A DNA stretch of 64,000 bases from Marthasterias glacialis. Its lineage: Eukaryota > Echinodermata > Asteroidea > Forcipulatida > Asteriidae. Below are positions 36,201-41,629 of the stretch, piece after piece (position 1 is the first letter of the stretch; each line of letters starts with the position of its first letter). The stretch spans positions 24,542,923-24,606,922 of the forward strand of contig OU452222.1 in assembly GCA_911728455.2 (NCBI GenBank), in the 5' to 3' direction. The notes under the pieces were generated by a model, which saw nothing but the letters and a program-made list of their open reading frames with translations, was not told where the DNA came from and ran no database searches. A program made the position numbers and the translations under genes.

Positions 36201-39130
36201 ATAAACTCCTTCCATGATTGGTTGGTAAGCAACTCAAGCTGCGTTGAAATTTACAGAGCTTGAAGCAGCTACAGGCCAAAATAAAAACTGTCATCAAAGA
36301 TGGCGTCTATTGCAACCCATGTGAAATATCACGCTGTTTTATGATTGGGTACAGCCATTATTTTAGCTCAAGTGTGTCTTCCCAGTTGTTTCGTTTGCTT
36401 GCTTCGCTATAATTTCAGAAACTAATTAATTATCCTTTTTGTGTACATTTGTCTGGTCCTACTTTTTTTGTTCTTGAGTTCACTGAACATTGCCGTACAA
36501 TGTTACTCACTTGCATGAAAGAATTTATCATTCATGTCATTTTGTCTTTTAATTGTTCATTGATTTTTTACTTTTTGGAACATTTTCTGTTTGTTTCTAA
36601 AGGCATAATGAATTTATCCAACTTTTTGGTATTATTAGCCACAGTTATACATTCAGTCACCAAAAATGTTTTACACATGTTACACAGCCACATGCCACAT
36701 GCAAACTGAGCTCAATTTAAAATCAAAATTTGTCAGAATCTATTACGCTAACATTTTATCAGTAAACGAAAAAAAAAAACACCTGGAAAAATAAATTTGC
36801 AAATGCACATTTCATAGTAGCACCCGGGATAAGGCAGGTGTGTTTTGGCTGCAAGAAGTGGGGGCATTTTGAAAATGCTTCAAAACATAAATGCCTGAAC
36901 ATTTTTTACGTGCCGTGGCTTGTATTCTGGGTGCCGCTTTATATTCCGAAAATTACAGTACTCGACTGGTTAACAAAATTTGCTTGACAATTGGTATCCA
37001 CAACCTCCCTTTGTCATCTGCAACTCTAGGAAACATGCACTGAGAGTCAGCTTCGAGTTGAATTGACATGAATTGATGGTTGTCACTGACTAGTTAAAAG
37101 AAAAAAATTAAAACACATTTTTCTTTTTTATACTTAAAGGAATAAGTTGCTTTCGGGCTATAAAAAGCGTTTATGTAATGAATATGAGTGGAAAGATATT
37201 TTAAAAGTAAAATATAACGATTCACATAAATAGTCTTAATAAATATCCCTTGAAATCGAGTGGTTTTTGCTAAACTTTTGTGACAGAACATGGCCTGTCA
37301 TTTTGTAATATCAATTTTTTTTTCTCCACAAAATGGTGCAGTGTATTTCTATGTAGAGTGTGGTTCTTCCGCTGGTTGTATTTCCGAGGTCTAGGCAAAT
37401 TTATGTTCTTTTATTATCACTACTCACTAATTACAACACACTGTAGGTGTTTTATTGCATTTATGAACAACTCTTAAAAAGGATAAGGAGCAGTTCCAAA
37501 CAAGAGATTTGAAAACAATGTGTCCCTTTAATTTTCAGGCCTGATACTTTATTCTTGCATTGTAAGGGCAAGACAGTTCTTCTCAGTATTAAAGGGGAAC
37601 CTTGAGACTACTATGGTGGATATCCTACATGGGTCTAGAGATTGGATTGGTTTCAGGCGTATGGTCGCCAACGTCAGGCTCTGGCAAGGCACAGGAAGAT
37701 GAAAAAAACATTAGAGGAAAGTTCAAACAGGCACCAAGTTAATGGCCAGGGGTAAGACTAAGAAGAGACAATTGCCACTGTTACTGCCATGTGTATCAGA
37801 CCTGGACAATTACATTAAAAAAACACACCTCAGGTTATTAATGTTAATTCTACAAAACAAATCTGGGCAATTTTTATAATGCAATCCGTGCAAGCCATTT
37901 CTCAGTGTACACAACCGTAGGTAAAAATATACCAAACTTGTATGCATGGTAGGCCTACAAATGTATGTCGTACATGTAGCTGTAGTGTTACATGTAGGTC
38001 TACATGTAGGAAACGTGACCAAGAACTAGTATGATTACCGCAAAAAAACAAAAAAACAAAAAAACAAAAAGCCCTACATTGAAACGCATGTAGGAGTACA
38101 TCATCTACAAGTATGTACAAATAAAAAAGTATATATAATAAAATAAAATAAAAACAAACTGAAAACGAGATCTTTTGTCGGTGCCAGGCCTTTTTTTTCT
38201 GATATAAAAACTGATTGTGTCGTGAAATTTGACACGGTGATTTGAATTCCAGGCGAATTATTCAGGATGTTACTACTAGCACTAGCCCAACATTGTAATG
38301 CCAACATTGTAGTATTATCAATGATTATTATTCGTATTACAATATTAGCGCTAGCCAAGGCCGACACATATATATCCAAATGACACGTTTCATCCCATTC
38401 ATATGATCAAAAACACAAAGTTTTTTTTCGTCATTACGAATGGATAAAGTGATGAATGGATTCAGAATCTTTACCAAATTATTTTTCTTCTACATTTGTG
38501 TGTGTAGACAAGGTCAGGACCAAAGGTTGTGATTTTGTAATAAACTAAACAATAATAATAAAAAAAAATGTTAACTATATTTTTTAAGGACTTGTGACAG
38601 CTGATTTGTGAATATTTGCAAGAACTCACTTCACAATGAACGGTAATACTATCTACTGCTTGCAGTAGTGCCGATAGTTGAGATCTTAAAGCCTGCTTTT
38701 CACTGAAAGTAAAAGCTGGATGATTCAGCGCCATTACAGCCAATAAGACCACTTTTTCATGCGTCTCGGAACACGGTTCTCTCGGGCATGCCCTATTCAA
38801 AATGATATCCGTATGATCCTTCAGAGTTTTAAAGAGCACCCTTGCCCCATCTTTACATCTTGAAGACATAAGCGCCAGGCTTGTTAGTACTTTATCCAGT
38901 ATCCTTATATCTGAGATGTTGATTAATTTCGATAAATAGTTGACGTCGTTCGCGTTCAGCTCCATCTGCCGGAGACGGTCGTAGTCACGACGGCCAAGTT
39001 CTTCGATGTATGTCCCCAAGAATCGTAGTTCCAGAGGACCACAGCAGTCCATCAACGCACACAAGAATTCTATCCTCCTATAGGCACTGAGTTCCCGAAA
39101 CCAGTTGATAACCTCTTTCTTGCACACCAT
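5057..39130 (-). CDS. ZCCHC14: ZCCHC14/ZCCHC2-family protein (PX, SAM and CCHC zinc knuckle), 14 recognised coding exons
   Basis: Seen: coding exons at 38630-39130, 35773-35977, 28255-28328, 24920-24991, 23535-23601, 21049-21124, 19092-19234, 13920-14855, 9579-9888, 9047-9135, 7339-7553, 5573-7114 and 5057-5109 join in phase except between 13920 and 9888, where a small exon is missing. The product is at least 1427 residues. Order: N-terminal helical domain (1-167), acidic linker, PX domain (about 236-352), Gln/Pro-rich linker (380-690), SAM domain (about 766-822) with GAKGRIKSQLEQL at its end, low-complexity Gly/Pro/Asn region, Cys cluster CTSCGCSGQCG, then zinc knuckle CYNCGRLGHRVAEC (about 1388-1401). 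Known: vertebrate ZCCHC14 binds CNGGN-loop RNA through its SAM domain and brings TENT4A/B for mixed tailing; ZCCHC2 is its paralogue. Inferred: a cytoplasmic RNA-tail regulator. The family is near certain; the choice of ZCCHC14 over ZCCHC2 rests on the SAM domain. Confidence 0.85.
5573..7114 (-). CDS. ZCCHC14: ZCCHC14-like exon 12: low-complexity region, Cys cluster and zinc knuckle
   Basis: The largest exon, 513 codons. A Gly/Pro/Asn/Gln/Met-rich disordered region precedes CTSCGCSGQCG and, near the end, CYNCGRLGHRVAEC, a C-x2-C-x4-H-x4-C zinc knuckle. Both Cys elements occur in vertebrate ZCCHC2/14. The aromatic stretch YPSNHVTYQTVPSYFPSIPG between them matches the family's PSFFTLP-like motif. 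The true end is the donor A|GTAAGT at 5573. Reading through gives only a lysine and a stop. Confidence 0.9.
7339..7553 (-). CDS. ZCCHC14: ZCCHC14-like exon 11: Pro/Met-rich linker
   Basis: After ATTACAG it reads RQNGLSGLNGMSQLMNHPPP and continues through PYNMQMLNQLCMPPSLG to a Ser/Asp/Glu cluster SSPSSPRDSSDENER. That cluster resembles the SSPSSPR segment of vertebrate ZCCHC2. The donor G|GTACAT is in phase 1. Confidence 0.83.
7554..9046. other. Introns with low-complexity DNA, no gene seen
   Basis: Intron of the ZCCHC14-like gene. A short hairpin lies at 7729-7770 (AGCAGAGTCTTTCCC pairs with AGAAAGACTCTGCT); a related fragment at 35370-35410 suggests a short dispersed repeat. A poly-G tract sits at 7997-8013. 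The rest is AT-rich without recognisable features. Confidence 0.4.
9047..9135 (-). CDS. ZCCHC14: ZCCHC14-like exon 10: second half of the SAM domain
   Basis: Encodes VLQLSDQEVDSWDIVQGAKG and then RIKSQLEQLR. This completes the SAM fold. The V.GAKGRI..QLE.L helix resembles the GAR.KI RNA-contacting helix of Smaug/Vts1 SAM domains, so hairpin RNA binding is likely kept. Entry is TTCAG|GTGCTG and exit AG|GTGAGT (phase 2). Confidence 0.87.
9256..9292. repeat. (TAA)n microsatellite with SINE tail fragment
   Basis: About twelve TAA units, followed to about 9360 by a sequence like the tail of a minus-strand SINE (TTATAGTGCACACATATCCA, GCTGGGCGCTCAGGGC). Such SINE and LINE tails in this window usually end in TAA/TTA repeats. 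Confidence 0.65.
9372..9573 (+). mobile_element. SINE family B, copy 1 (tRNA-derived)
   Basis: The head reads like a tRNA: GGTAGTCTAGTTGGTAAGAC (A box) and GGGTTCCAATCTCACC (decayed B box). The body ends AGTACTTAACACACCTCGGT and GTATGGGTAAA. Shared with two copies at 17722-18060. Lies within an intron of the ZCCHC14-like gene. Confidence 0.7.
9579..9888 (-). CDS. ZCCHC14: ZCCHC14-like exon 9: Pro-rich segment and first half of the SAM domain
   Basis: The acceptor follows a strong pyrimidine tract (ttcttcttttccaactag). The exon encodes YMPPPKHGPPTPTYTANLQP, a Ser/Thr/Pro stretch, then DVEPLIHEWLKKQRLHKYAN followed by FFDGKTVEQ. The last part is helices 1-3 of a SAM domain. The donor CAG|GTAATT is in phase 0. 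Confidence 0.85.
10815..10925 (-). repeat. Single diverged unit of satellite-like family S
   Basis: The minus strand reads ATGATATCTTGCAGACTGGC, then CTGAACCACAGTGGATGGTA and GGAGGGTTGAG. This matches the 120-bp unit tandemly repeated at 50985-51490. It explains why a donor-like GAG|GTATAC here is not an exon end. Confidence 0.6.
11079..11430 (+). mobile_element. SINE family A, Leu-tRNA-like head, tail type 3
   Basis: The head is GTTGCCGAGCGGATAAGAGC ... GGTTCAAATCCCGG, followed by the conserved TGTCCTTGAGCAAGACACTT block. This copy continues into a different body and ends GCTTTGATACAGTACTGAGA, CCGCTATATAAAAACTGG. Other family A copies have other tails. Confidence 0.72.
11578..11695. repeat. 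Long palindrome with perfect core TATTTTCCCGAGGC/GCCTCGGGAAAATA
   Basis: Arms AAAAACTACGACTTCCTTGG ... pair with CTCAAGAGTCGTAGTTTT, and the inner arms CTATTTTCCCGAGGC and GCCTCGGGAAAATAG are separated by ATT. Can form a hairpin of about 50 bp per arm. Non-coding, in an intron. Confidence 0.7.
11740..12078. repeat. Satellite-like family S units interrupted by an insertion
   Basis: Units such as CCAAGGATTGAACTTGAAGG, GTGGGATACAGAGTAAGTAC and GCCCAGGTTGATTCTG recur after the insertion at 12703-12820 (CCAAGGGTTGAAGGACAAGA, CTGATACAGAATGGATACAG, GTCCAGGTTGATTTAA). The shared word TTACCAAGAGTAGGAGGGTT links this block to 19590-19985 and 50985-51490. Confidence 0.55.
12079..12702. mobile_element. 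Foldback element C carrying a nested SINE
   Basis: Inverted ends AATAGACCAATCCAATTAAG then CCCCGCCCTCTTACATGTTG on the left, and GATTGGTCAATAATGTTAGG then GGGCAGGGCTTAATGGATAG on the right. A minus-strand SINE A at 12180-12555 sits inside, so the SINE entered an older foldback element. Confidence 0.65.
12180..12555 (-). mobile_element. SINE family A, minus strand, tail type 1
   Basis: On the minus strand: CGTGTCGTGGCCGAGTGGTT, AAGACCACCGGACTCAAGC (A-box side), the block TCCTTAAGCAAGACACTTAA, GGATGGGACGTAAAGATG, then the tail GTGTCGTTTATGACAGACAT then GGCGCATTATAAATG. The B-box part is deleted. The tail matches a LINE tail at 15186-15300. Confidence 0.75.
13462..13617. mobile_element. Repeat family K, copy 1 (CAGGCCTG ends)
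   Basis: Begins CCAGGCCTGGATTTACACAA and ends GCAATTTCAGGCCTG. The interior is rich in GGCCTTG and GTGCCCCTTC words. Similar sequences occur at about 26365-26518, 31239-31434, 33288-33490 and 37541-37803. Small inverted-repeat element with no coding capacity. Confidence 0.5.
13920..14855 (-). CDS. ZCCHC14: ZCCHC14-like exon 8: Gln/Pro-rich linker
   Basis: A 936-base exon between TTCCAG|AAGTG and ACAG|GTACGG. The first half is dominated by glutamine (QQQ runs, a seven-proline run, many His), the second half by Ser/Thr/Asn. It is probably disordered, of the kind that drives condensate or granule association. Glutamine codons mix CAG and CAA. The frame continues to 13831 if the donor is not used. 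The phase-1 end does not match the phase needed by the next recognised exon (9888), so an intervening small exon is likely. Confidence 0.82.
15186..15480 (-). pseudogene. 5'-truncated LINE: reverse-transcriptase C-terminal fragment and 3' tail
   Basis: The minus strand encodes GSWGNRAFSHSAPTLWNALP and then LHIKQADTISEFKILLKSH. This is the typical closing motif of CR1/Jockey-like LINE polyproteins (R.FS..AP.LWN.LP..I......FK..LK.H). It is followed by a 3' tail with TGTCTTTTTTGACAGATTTT, GGCGTGCTATAAATG and TTA repeats. Only the last part of the element is present. Confidence 0.75.
15560..15850 (+). mobile_element. SINE family A variant with a poly-A-type end
   Basis: Carries GTGGGTTCGACTCCCGGTCA (B box) and CCCTTGAGCAAGGCACTTAA. 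The body then differs from other copies (GGGGGTAACTCTGTTTCAGC, GGAGTAGGGGGCAACAGCCC) and ends in an A-rich stretch. It lies back to back with the LINE fragment. Confidence 0.6.
16455..16604. repeat. 18-bp minisatellite (GGGACCTTCACCCAACCA), about 8 units
   Basis: Eight near-identical 18-base units alternating GGGACCTTC and GGGACTTTC. Because 18 is a multiple of three, several frames on both strands stay open and give repetitive false ORFs such as TQPGTF or VKVPGW repeats. Intronic. Confidence 0.9.
16735..17150 (-). mobile_element. Dispersed repeat family L, copy 1 (about 400 bp)
   Basis: On the minus strand it contains GATGTTTTGCAACTCACACT, CATTTTCTCGATCGAGAAAC, GAATCTTTGTTCTCTTGTCA and GGTTTCTTTGTACCAGCGGT. 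These words recur in the same order at 55665-56070, and in part at 18775-18905 and 23690-23935. No coding potential; unclassified. Confidence 0.6.
17722..17905 (-). mobile_element. SINE family B, copy 2 (minus)
   Basis: Complement of a tRNA-like head (TAGTTGGTAAGACATCTGCT, GGGTTCGAATCCCACC) with the tail CAGTGCTTAACACACATCGG. It contains an A-rich run in the middle. It lies head to head with a plus-strand copy starting about 20 bases away. Confidence 0.75.
17925..18060 (+). mobile_element. SINE family B, copy 3 (plus)
   Basis: TTGTGGGTTCGAATCCCACC (perfect B box), GAGGAAAATGCCCGTGATTT, then CAGTGCTTAACACACATCGG and TGTATGGGTAAA. The 5' half of the tRNA head is shortened. Confidence 0.75.
18775..18905 (+). 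repeat. Repeat family L, partial copy
   Basis: CATGGTTCCAGGTTTAGTAC, GATGTTTTGCAATTCATGGT and GACACTTTCTCGGTCTAA match family L at 55665-56070 in the same orientation. The 3' part is missing. Confidence 0.5.
19092..19234 (-). CDS. ZCCHC14: ZCCHC14-like exon 7: end of the PX domain and Ser/Thr linker
   Basis: After TTTCAG the exon reads QLSALPKHILQCKLANSFFR, the usual closing helices of a PX domain, and continues into a Ser/Asn/Thr linker ending NQTAAQEK. The donor AAAG|GTATTT gives phase 1, which fits the Gln-rich exon at 14855. The frame runs on into the intron before a stop at 19012, so an intron-retained isoform would be truncated here. Confidence 0.82.
19590..19985 (+). repeat. Diverged satellite-like family S block
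   Basis: Repeated words CATTCAAAACCA (four or more times) and the closing AAGAGTAGGAGGGTTAATAC, with spacing like that of the array at 50985-51490 but strongly diverged. Produces meaningless short ORFs. Confidence 0.5.
21049..21124 (-). CDS. ZCCHC14: ZCCHC14-like exon 6: PX domain, basic loop and helix
   Basis: Encodes KRMFSTSHKGDLAEKMLPEI and then AEYA plus a split lysine codon. The acceptor is AACAG|GTAAAAG and the donor AA|GTGAGT. The KR pair directly after the proline loop is where PX domains carry membrane-contacting basic residues. Phases agree with both neighbours. Confidence 0.86.
21922..22204. repeat. 51-bp minisatellite, about 5.5 units
   Basis: The unit begins GTGTTGGAATCCCACTTATA and ends AAAGAATATGCAACCAGG. 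The first units are almost identical; the last two carry AATACTGTAACC instead of AATATGCAACC, and one has an extra ACATAT. Unit length divides by three, so open frames arise on both strands. Intronic. Confidence 0.92.
22281..22830 (+). mobile_element. SINE family A, plus strand, tail type 2
   Basis: CATGGCCGAGCAAATAAGAG, GTGGGTTCGAGTCCCGGTCG, TTAAGCAAGACACTTAACCA, CTTCGGATGGGACGTAAACC, then about 200 bases with another insertion-like stretch (GTTAGGACTAGTTTTGTGAA). The tail is GAGACATCCATCGGGTGTGA, TAAAGCGCTAGATAAGAACT, GCGTATTATTATT. Confidence 0.75.
23535..23601 (-). CDS. ZCCHC14: ZCCHC14-like exon 5: PX domain, proline segment
   Basis: Encodes LYKLFPEEAGEQHQDGILPY and then LP, entering at CAG|CTTTAT and leaving at CCAG|GTTTG in phase 1. 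LYKLFPEE continues the PX helix that in other family members reads like LLKLPKE. ILPYLPG, completed by the next exon, is the PX proline-rich loop. Confidence 0.85.
23690..23935 (+). repeat. Repeat family L, partial copy
   Basis: GATGTTTTGCAATTCACGCT, CATTTTCTCGGTTGAGAAAC, AGAGAATCTTTGTTCTCTTG and GGTTTCTTTGTGCAAGCGGT match the 16735-17150 copy in inverse orientation. It lies directly upstream (minus sense) of the exon at 23535-23601. Confidence 0.55.
24920..24991 (-). CDS. ZCCHC14: ZCCHC14-like exon 4: PX domain, middle
   Basis: A 72-base exon coding VHWSDNSITNISKTHGQLLD and then FQCK. It matches the WSD...TKTH..L..F segment of the ZCCHC2 PX domain. In typical phosphoinositide-binding PX domains a basic RRYSEF-like motif sits here. 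KTHGQLLDF lacks that arginine, so lipid binding may be weak or altered. Phase 0 on both sides. Confidence 0.87.
25857..26033. mobile_element. Small inverted-repeat element J, copy 1
   Basis: Starts CCTTGATCTTAACCAAGACC and ends AAGATCGAGGCCTG. The interior repeats GGCCAGCATGCCCTT twice. Two closer copies lie at 28951-29125 and 31453-31629. About 175 bp with roughly 14-bp terminal inverted repeats; MITE-like. Confidence 0.65.
26365..26518. mobile_element. Repeat family K, copy
   Basis: CAGGCCCGATACTTCACGGA, GGCAATTGCCTCTGTTGCCC, GCCCTAGCCCTTTCAAGAAT. Matches 33288-33490 in the opposite orientation. Confidence 0.5.
26835..27150. mobile_element. Repeat family E, copy 1
   Basis: CGCTAATCCTCCAATCAGAT, ACGGGAGTGTGATAATAAAC, ACGGACAGTGCAAAATAATT and TGTGATAACTTATA recur in order at 54565-54910. 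Both ends carry GTGTGATAA in opposite sense, so it is probably a foldback-type element. Confidence 0.55.
28255..28328 (-). CDS. ZCCHC14: ZCCHC14-like exon 3: first strands of the PX domain
   Basis: Too short to stand out as an ORF. Between a TAG acceptor and a GTAAG donor it encodes FICNIEAKGLRNRTSDKRYE and then YKFM. This lines up with the first strands of the PX domain in ZCCHC2, where a lysine/arginine-rich turn is followed by a YEYKF-like strand. Phase 1 in, phase 0 out. Confidence 0.85.
28795..28925. repeat. Foldback element A, fragment
   Basis: CTTCAGGGAAGTTTCCACCA, TTATCTTTAAACCTAAGTTA and TCAATCTTACCAATGTT match the right half of element A at 2780-2885, without the terminal repeat. 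Confidence 0.5.
28951..29125. mobile_element. Inverted-repeat element J, copy 2
   Basis: GGCCTTGATCTTAACCGAGG ... GGCCAGCAGGCCCTTCAG ... AAGATCGAGGCC. Same layout as copies 1 and 3. Confidence 0.65.
31239..31434. mobile_element. Repeat family K, copy
   Basis: GAGCCTGGAATTTCATCTGT, GAGAGGGCAAGGCAATTTTC, GGGCATCAAGGCCAA (twice), TATTCCAGGTC. It lies 20 bases from element J copy 3. Confidence 0.5.
31453..31629. mobile_element. Inverted-repeat element J, copy 3
   Basis: AGGCCTTGATCTTAACCGAG to GAAGATCAAGGCCTG, with two GGCCAGCATGCCCTT words inside. The terminal repeats are the clearest of the three copies. Confidence 0.68.
31996..32873. mobile_element. DNA-transposon-like element with TACCGTAATTTT ends
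   Basis: Left end TACCGTAATTTTGGGCC, right end GGCCGAAAATTACGGTA. Subterminal repeats of CCCATAAGCCGC occur several times near both ends. About 880 bp, with no transposase ORF. A related end (TTCCGAAAATTACAGTA) occurs at 36945-36960. The superfamily is not clear from the termini alone. Confidence 0.7.
33206..33296. repeat. (TACATG)n microsatellite, densest block
   Basis: ACATGTACATGTACATGTAC and close variants cover most of this stretch. The same self-complementary hexamer recurs dozens of times between about 20500 and 38100. Confidence 0.85.
33288..33490. mobile_element. Repeat family K, copy (opposite orientation)
   Basis: GCTTCATTCTTGAAAGGGCA, CCAGGGGGCAACGGAGGCAA, TTGACCCTTGTCTCCGCAGA, GTCAGGCCTG. 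Complementary in order to 26365-26518. Confidence 0.5.
33560..35772. other. Intron, AT-rich with TACATG words, no gene seen
   Basis: Holds poly-T tracts (33799-33815, 35359-35370), TACATG runs (33866-33897, 34451-34490) and a fragment at 35370-35410 similar to 7729-7790 (CTTTGAGAAAGACTC, GAGGCCATTAAAAAATTT). Short ORFs here do not fit gene phase or splice signals. Confidence 0.4.
35773..35977 (-). CDS. ZCCHC14: ZCCHC14-like exon 2: acidic linker
   Basis: Starts after an acceptor in a T-rich tract and encodes DVDYAVKDIIYEYKDPQSQE, followed by a Glu/Asp/Ser/Asn-rich linker ending at DNS. The donor GTATGA leaves phase 1, which fits the next recognised exon at 28328. It probably joins the N-terminal domain to the PX domain. 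The low-complexity content makes the exact ends less certain than those of its neighbours. Confidence 0.75.
37134..37532. mobile_element. Repeat family D, copy 1 (about 400 bp)
   Basis: CTTAAAGGAATAAGTTGCTT at the left and ACAATGTGTCCCTTTAA at the right. Shared interior words are GCTATAAAAAGCG, TCTTCCGCTGGTTGTATTTC, TCACTAATTACAACACACTG and AAGGATAAGGAGCAGTTCC. The second copy lies at 48983-49353. The ends are short imperfect inverted repeats beginning TTAAAGG. Confidence 0.65.
37541..37803. mobile_element. Repeat family K, diverged copy
   Basis: CAGGCCTGATACTTTATTCT, GTAAGGGCAAGACAGTTC, GGCCAGGGGTAAGACTAAGA, TGTATCAGACCTG. It follows family D directly. Confidence 0.45.
38630..39130 (-). CDS. 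ZCCHC14: ZCCHC14-like exon 1: N-terminal conserved domain
   Basis: Encodes residues 1-167, starting MVCKKEVINWFRELS and ending ITVHCE before a GTGAGT donor. Blocks such as RIEFLCALMDCC and PLELRFLGTYIEEL match the N-terminal helical domain of vertebrate ZCCHC2/14. The start is ATG at 39130 in an ACC-ATG-G context. The frame stays open upstream to 39184 but only through a TTG codon, so an earlier start is not supported. The exon ends in phase 0. Confidence 0.88.
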
Positions 39131-39204
39131 GGTGATGTGGGACTGGCCCTCCGGAACCAGAATTCGCCTAAAAATCACTGCCAATCTGCAACTTTTCGGA
39201 AGAT

Positions 39205-39216
39205 CTAAGCCGCCAT
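39205..39216 (-). promoter_or_regulatory. Minimal upstream ORF (Met-Ala-Ala-stop) and YY1-like site
   Basis: On the minus strand, 75 bases upstream of the main ATG, lies TAATGGCGGCTTAG: an ATG with G at -3 and G at +4 that stops after three codons. If transcribed it is a three-codon uORF. The same bases resemble the YY1 consensus AANATGGCGGC, common at animal transcription starts, so the site may instead mark the promoter. Confidence 0.35.
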
Positions 39217-41052
39217 TACTGTTGTAGGGCTAATAATAGAACATCATCCGGGAACTTCAATTAAAGTGGTATCGTCTTTAAAGGTGTAATCAAAATGTTG
39301 AGGGGAGACAACATTCGAAATGATGGGATCGTAATACCCACACAAGCAATAAAATGTTACATTTTATCTTCTTAAACCATCAAAATAAATTGAAGCTTAA
39401 CCTTTTAGCAATATTTTGACATTTTATTTCATTTTAACTTATCCTAGAAATAAGAATTGCCCCCTTTTGGAAGTGAACTTGCCGCAGCAATTCGACTGGC
39501 CATATGCCGTAAATTGCTGACTTGGAAGATTTTACTTTTCTTGAAAACTTGTCCTGATACAAATGTACCATGAAACAAATGAATGGAGTTGGTAAAAGGA
39601 AATTTGAGAATAGAATGTGTCTTAAAAAACGGTTATCAGTTTCTCACTGGAAAGTAAGTTAATTTGTAATTTGACTTGAATTTTGTGTTATTCAATTGAA
39701 CAAGACAAGTGAGGGCAGTGTTTAAAATAAGTCGCTGTTTTCTCGCTACTGACGATCCGAGCTCTCAGATCAGAGAGATTGACAGTCGCAAGTCGCCGGA
39801 GCAAAACCACAAAAAAAGGGTCATAAAAATGAGGTTTAGGGAAATCTTCAAGATAGTGCGTGGAAGCTACAGTTTATGGTCAATGTCAGTGCGCTGTGCA
39901 CCTGTGGGTAACCCCGCTCTAAGGATACCCTGCCATTATGATTAGTCTTTATTCTAAACTTATCCCTGGATTGACGTAGACCCGCCGACTGAGCTCACCG
40001 TCAGCTTGCCGCATTGACGGATACATGTAAATAAAATTGTAAGTAAATAAATAAACAAATAAATAAAATCCCCAAGTGCTATTCTAGACTGACAGCAACT
40101 AGTTTTCAGAAGCCCCTTCCAATGATAAAAGATGACCGAACAAATCTGTTTTTTTTTTTTTTTTTTTTTTTTTTTTGGGGGGGGGGTAATATAGCCGTAA
40201 TGAAATTGTTTAGATTATCCCAAAGGAGAAGCAAGTAACGATTATTTACCACGCACGTGGCAAGTATACGACCCAACTTCCAAAAGCAAAAGATTATCAC
40301 ATTATTTTCCTTAGAGGCAGACGCATAAATTCTAAGACAGTGATTGTAGAATTAGAATTAATTTGATGATTGATTAAATTGATCTTACCAGTGTTGCCTG
40401 TATGGTATACAGCTTTGATATACTGTCATTTTGTCGATATCTCTTTAGGTTCACTCTGCACCGAAAATAATAAAGAACAAATACCTTCCTTTTCTCACTA
40501 AATTTGATCGGGTCGTCAGCTATTATCCAGCAGCCTGGAATGCAGACCCGTTTGGATGGAAATGTACAACGCTATACGGGGCGGGGGAGGGGATAAGGGG
40601 GTGACCCCCCCCCCCCCCCCCCCTCAAAAAAAAACGTTAAAAAAATAATAAAAAATAAATAAAAAATAAAAAATAAAAAAGAAAGAGAGAGAATACAAAC
40701 ATAGTATGAGTAAAACAATCCAATGGAATTCTCATTTTACTCGTTTAAAAAATGCTCGAAAGCTAAGGGAAAGTGCCATGGAATCGTCTCAAGAGTATCG
40801 ACAATCAAACATTTTCCGGGCCCGCTTAAGGGCCCCGGATTCAACGCCGTTAGGGCTCCGCGCTTTGCGCTTCGCAGCGCTCATGGCAACCAGCCCCACC
40901 CCCACTAAAAAAAAGAAGTCTACATCCGCCCATTAGCCCGACGTCGTCGACCGTCCAGCACGCCGACAGCCCCCGTCGTGTTTATCTGGTATGATTCCGT
41001 TCTTGCCTGATAAAGGCATCTTCGCTTTGTGCGTTTCCACACGACTGACTGT
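39217..41052. other. Upstream region of the ZCCHC14-like gene, no gene seen
   Basis: Probable promoter in the first few hundred bases. Further out are a poly-T/poly-G tract (40149-40185) and, at 40575-40905, poly-C and A-rich DNA. These are followed by GGGCCCCGGATTCAACGCCG and TTAGGGCTCCGCGC, which resemble the inside of the hAT-like element at 57315-57678. No coding signal. Confidence 0.4.
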
Positions 41053-41152
41053 AGCCTTTCGCCAAGGCCTTCGTGGCTCACGACGAGGTCTCCAGTTCCA
41101 GTCCCTTCGCGGCTACACAGCTGTAAAGCCACGAAAGCCTTGGCGAAAGGCT
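41053..41152. repeat. Inverted repeat AGCCTTTCGCCAAGGC
   Basis: AGCCTTTCGCCAAGGCCTTC then GTGGCT pairs with AGCCACGAAAGCCTTGGCGA then AAGGCT. Arms of 26 bp separated by about 48 bases. Confidence 0.7.
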
Positions 41153-41629
41153 AGACTGACCTTGTGAGCATGGAGGAAGTGAGAAAGAGCCGCAGAGTGC
41201 ACTTCACTTAATAGAGAGAAATCCATGCACTGAGCCTCATTAATAACACCCGCAACTTTTTTTGTAAATCAAAGATCTGAAGGTTTTTGCTTTTATGGAT
41301 TGTTGAAAAATGGTCCAACATTGTGCCCCGGGGGTTGTTGACTTTCAACATGGAGCATTTAGGGTATACACTGGCCCTGTAAAAAATTCTCAACGTCTGA
41401 CATACTAAAATTTGAAAAGAAAAATGAAGTTTAGTTGTCAGAAAATATATTTGATTTGTTTTTAGAGACTGAGAGCCTTTTAAAAATATTGTTGATTATT
41501 TTTTAGCATTTAACATTGGTTGCTAGTGTGTGTGGTGCACCCACGGCTCTCTGTATAGACGAGTAATTTGCGCCACAATATCTTACAAGCATTTTCATCT
41601 CCTGACGATGACTAGAGCAGCATGGCGGC

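Noticed and set aside
39131-39184. Extension of the ZCCHC14-like N-terminus upstream of 39130
   Set aside because: The frame is open but its only upstream start would be TTG. The ATG at 39130 has a strong context and fits the family N-terminus.
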